From: [Phialemoniopsis] sp. UDSM-2020
Taxonomy: Eukaryota > Ascomycota > Sordariomycetes > Thyridiales > Thyridiaceae
Direction: 5' to 3'
NCBI GenBank assembly: GCA_018873225.1
Contig: JAEILZ010000001.1
Location: 4,650,001 to 4,714,000 of the forward strand
DNA: 64,000 nt
Made by a program: the position numbers and the translations under genes. The notes beneath the pieces are model-generated. The model was not told where the DNA came from. It saw only the letters and a list, made by a program, of their open reading frames with translations, and did not search any database. Shown here in pieces: positions 62,416 to 64,000 of the stretch. Positions within the stretch are counted from its first letter, which is position 1. Each line of letters opens with the position of its first letter.

Positions 62416-64000
62416 CTAAACCACAAAACACAAGACATAACATAATAGACATAAGTCTCCCATAAGATACCCCCCAATCCAACAACGCGTTAAGGAGTTT
62501 CCACAAGGTCCATGCGATGAGTTCGGAACCACAAAAGTTGAATAACAGTTCAACTCCAAAAGAACGAGGCATATAAGAGGAAATGCGAAGGTCAAGAGCT
62601 GAAACGGAGAAATGAGCATCTTGCCCTCTTGGATATGTACACAGATGCCGAAGTGAGTGATAGCCCGTGCTGGACCGTTTGTGATCTCATATGTGGCAAT
62701 GTCATTCAGAGGTTCCGTCCAGTCCCTTTCCCGTACTTCAAGTGACGGGCGTGTGAGTGGAAGATAGCGTCGTAAACAACGGAAGACAATCACCCCCCAC
62801 GTCACGAGACTGTTGAAGATTGAGGGTGAAAGGAGGAGGAGACTTATCAGGGGTAACGTCAGCTCGCAAGCCTCTGCCAGCCAAGGCACGATGCCCACGG
62901 GCTGGAAAACGAAAAGGGAGAACCAGACTGTAAGGACGACGCAGAGGATGACTTGCAATGGTCCCAAATCCCGAAAACCGTCCTTGAAACCGAAGATTTG
63001 GTGTAACGGGGTATACTGGATGACGTGCTTGGAATAGATGTCGAGTATGATTTTCTTCGTAGTATCGTATTCTTCTTGGTATGCAATTCGAACGGCACTG
63101 ACCCCTTTACTAGTTCTCAAATAGATCGGCTCAATCCCAAAAAGTTGCTTGACCGGCGTCCCAAAGCCTCGTTTAGTGGTTGGTTCCAAACGACAAATCC
63201 GACTCCAGACTTCGGTGGTCGACTGTGCTGAATCCTGGGATGATGTCACCACATAGCAATCAACAACTATGATATCGCCTGAATATGCTTCATGAAAACA
63301 AAGGCTTTCTCTGAACTGGACATGCCCTCTCAAGTCTGGGGGTATGGACATGTTGAACAGGCTTGGACCTTTGATAGCCTTCAAGCTCGGAGAAAGCTCG
63401 TCTATCCATAGAGTATAGGTCGACATTTTGTAGTGACGGGTTTTCGAGGATGCGGCTACATTGATGGTGTCGGTATAATATGATTCCTTGGTAGTATAGA
63501 TTGATACTGAATGCAATCCAGATCCTTTTCTGTAATAGACGTCATCACTCTGAAGTTGTAGTCCAAGAGCAATGAGGCAAGAGGAGTTGTCATCCTTCCG
63601 CCCACACTTGAGGATTGCGAATGGGTTATCTTCCTCTTCTGAAAGGAGACCAGTGAACCGGATGCATCCATTTGCCATAGTCCACGTCCGCTCTTGGTAA
63701 GACATGAAAGGATGTCGCACGAACATTGCGCTCCGCTTGAATGCTGCCGGGTGAGGAGCTAAGACCCCATGATAGGTGTCGTCGACTTCTCCAGTAGATG
63801 ATGTAGTGGTCGGTACAGAAGACCAAGCGAATAGGGAATCGTCATCCGTATTCTTCAATATTTCCTCTTGGAGTCTTAGAAAGGCTTTAGATCGCTCGCC
63901 ATACACAAGCGGCATATTGACGTCAAAGATACCCAACAGGCAATATGCGATATCTTCAGCCCGTGTCGTCTCTCGTTCAGCGGCCCAGCTCATCCTCTCC
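62416..64000 (-). CDS. HET-type vegetative incompatibility protein (5' partial)
   Basis: Open from the right window edge (frame continues above the Met at 63993) to the stop at 62416; about 528 codons are visible. The first residues, MSWAAERETTRAEDIAYCLLGIFDVNMPLVYGE, are the characteristic segment following the HET domain core in HET-E/HET-D-like proteins; the core itself would lie outside the window. A long middle region of beta-rich sequence has no recognised domain. From about residue 345 of the visible part, four or five hydrophobic segments suggest a membrane-anchored C-terminus, an uncommon feature for this family. HET domains trigger cell death after non-self fusion; this role is known for the family, not shown here. 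Confidence 0.85.
   Translation of the reverse strand, partial: ERMSWAAERETTRAEDIAYCLLGIFDVNMPLVYGERSKAFLRLQEEILKNTDDDSLFAWSSVPTTTSSTGEVDDTYHGVLAPHPAAFKRSAMFVRHPFMSYQERTWTMANGCIRFTGLLSEEEDNPFAILKCGRKDDNSSCLIALGLQLQSDDVYYRKGSGLHSVSIYTTKESYYTDTINVAASSKTRHYKMSTYTLWIDELSPSLKAIKGPSLFNMSIPPDLRGHVQFRESLCFHEAYSGDIIVVDCYVVTSSQDSAQSTTEVWSRICRLEPTTKRGFGTPVKQLFGIEPIYLRTSKGVSAVRIAYQEEYDTTKKIILDIYSKHVIQYTPLHQIFGFKDGFRDLGPLQVILCVVLTVWFSLFVFQPVGIVPWLAEACELTLPLISLLLLSPSIFNSLVTWGVIVFRCLRRYLPLTRPSLEVRERDWTEPLNDIATYEITNGPARAITHFGICVHIQEGKMLISPFQLLTFAFPLICLVLLELNCYSTFVVPNSSHGPCGNSLTRCWIGGYLMGDLCLLCYVLCFVV

Noticed and set aside
1..64000. Prokaryotic features (operons, Shine-Dalgarno sites, CRISPR arrays, IS elements), tRNA genes, transposon terminal repeats
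   Set aside because: The window is eukaryotic with spliceosomal introns. I saw no clover-leaf, array or terminal inverted repeat that met a reasonable standard by eye.

Overview
This is a eukaryotic window, almost certainly from a filamentous ascomycete (Pezizomycotina, most like a plant-associated Sordariomycete such as Colletotrichum or Fusarium; the genus is inference). The genes have short introns of about 45-70 nt with GT...AG ends and CTAAC/CTGAC-type branch sites. They include Zn(II)2Cys6 regulators, sugar and monocarboxylate MFS carriers, NLR-type and HET allorecognition proteins, a tannase and small secreted proteins. No rRNA, tRNA, CRISPR array or intact transposon was recognised. 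Exon models were built by eye from splice sites, phase and family motifs, and in-phase joining of exons is the main evidence for them.

Left part (1-15 kb): the 3' end of an unidentified gene; a secreted two-module Gly/Ala-rich protein; a large NLR (alpha/beta-hydrolase, NACHT, ankyrin); a short-chain dehydrogenase; and a tandem sugar transporter plus GH3 beta-glucosidase pair. The glucosidase frame is broken by a 2-nt loss, and the transporter has an intron that does not join in phase.

Middle-left (15-30.4 kb): an Mpv17/PMP22 protein; a compact module of Zn2Cys6 regulator, MCT-like transporter, second Zn2Cys6 regulator and alcohol O-acetyltransferase-like enzyme, with inverted CGG/CCG sites in two of its promoters; a TenA/THI-4-like protein with a 1-nt frame break in a G run; a six-cysteine secreted effector candidate; a 68-residue protein with a dual lipidation N-terminus; and a second Mpv17 protein.

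Middle-right (31-43 kb): a nine-exon ACC-synthase-like aminotransferase, a metal-dependent amidohydrolase, a type II haloacid dehalogenase, a secreted tannase/feruloyl esterase, and a second NLR (alpha/beta-hydrolase, NB-ARC, seven near-identical TPRs).

Right part (43-64 kb): a possible catabolic cluster made of a Zn2Cys6 regulator, a pyruvate decarboxylase-type enzyme and an aromatic aminotransferase (divergent pair, Ehrlich-type logic), a HOL1-like MFS carrier, an amidase, another Zn2Cys6 regulator and a sugar-porter. A tandem promoter duplication with RIP-like transitions lies between the MFS carrier and the amidase. Beyond the cluster are a 5'-truncated fumarylacetoacetate hydrolase abutting a decayed cytochrome P450, and a HET-type incompatibility gene with C-terminal membrane segments running off the right edge. 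The window therefore mixes three allorecognition or immunity genes with nutrient-use modules and several recently broken genes, a pattern typical of an accessory, fast-evolving region.
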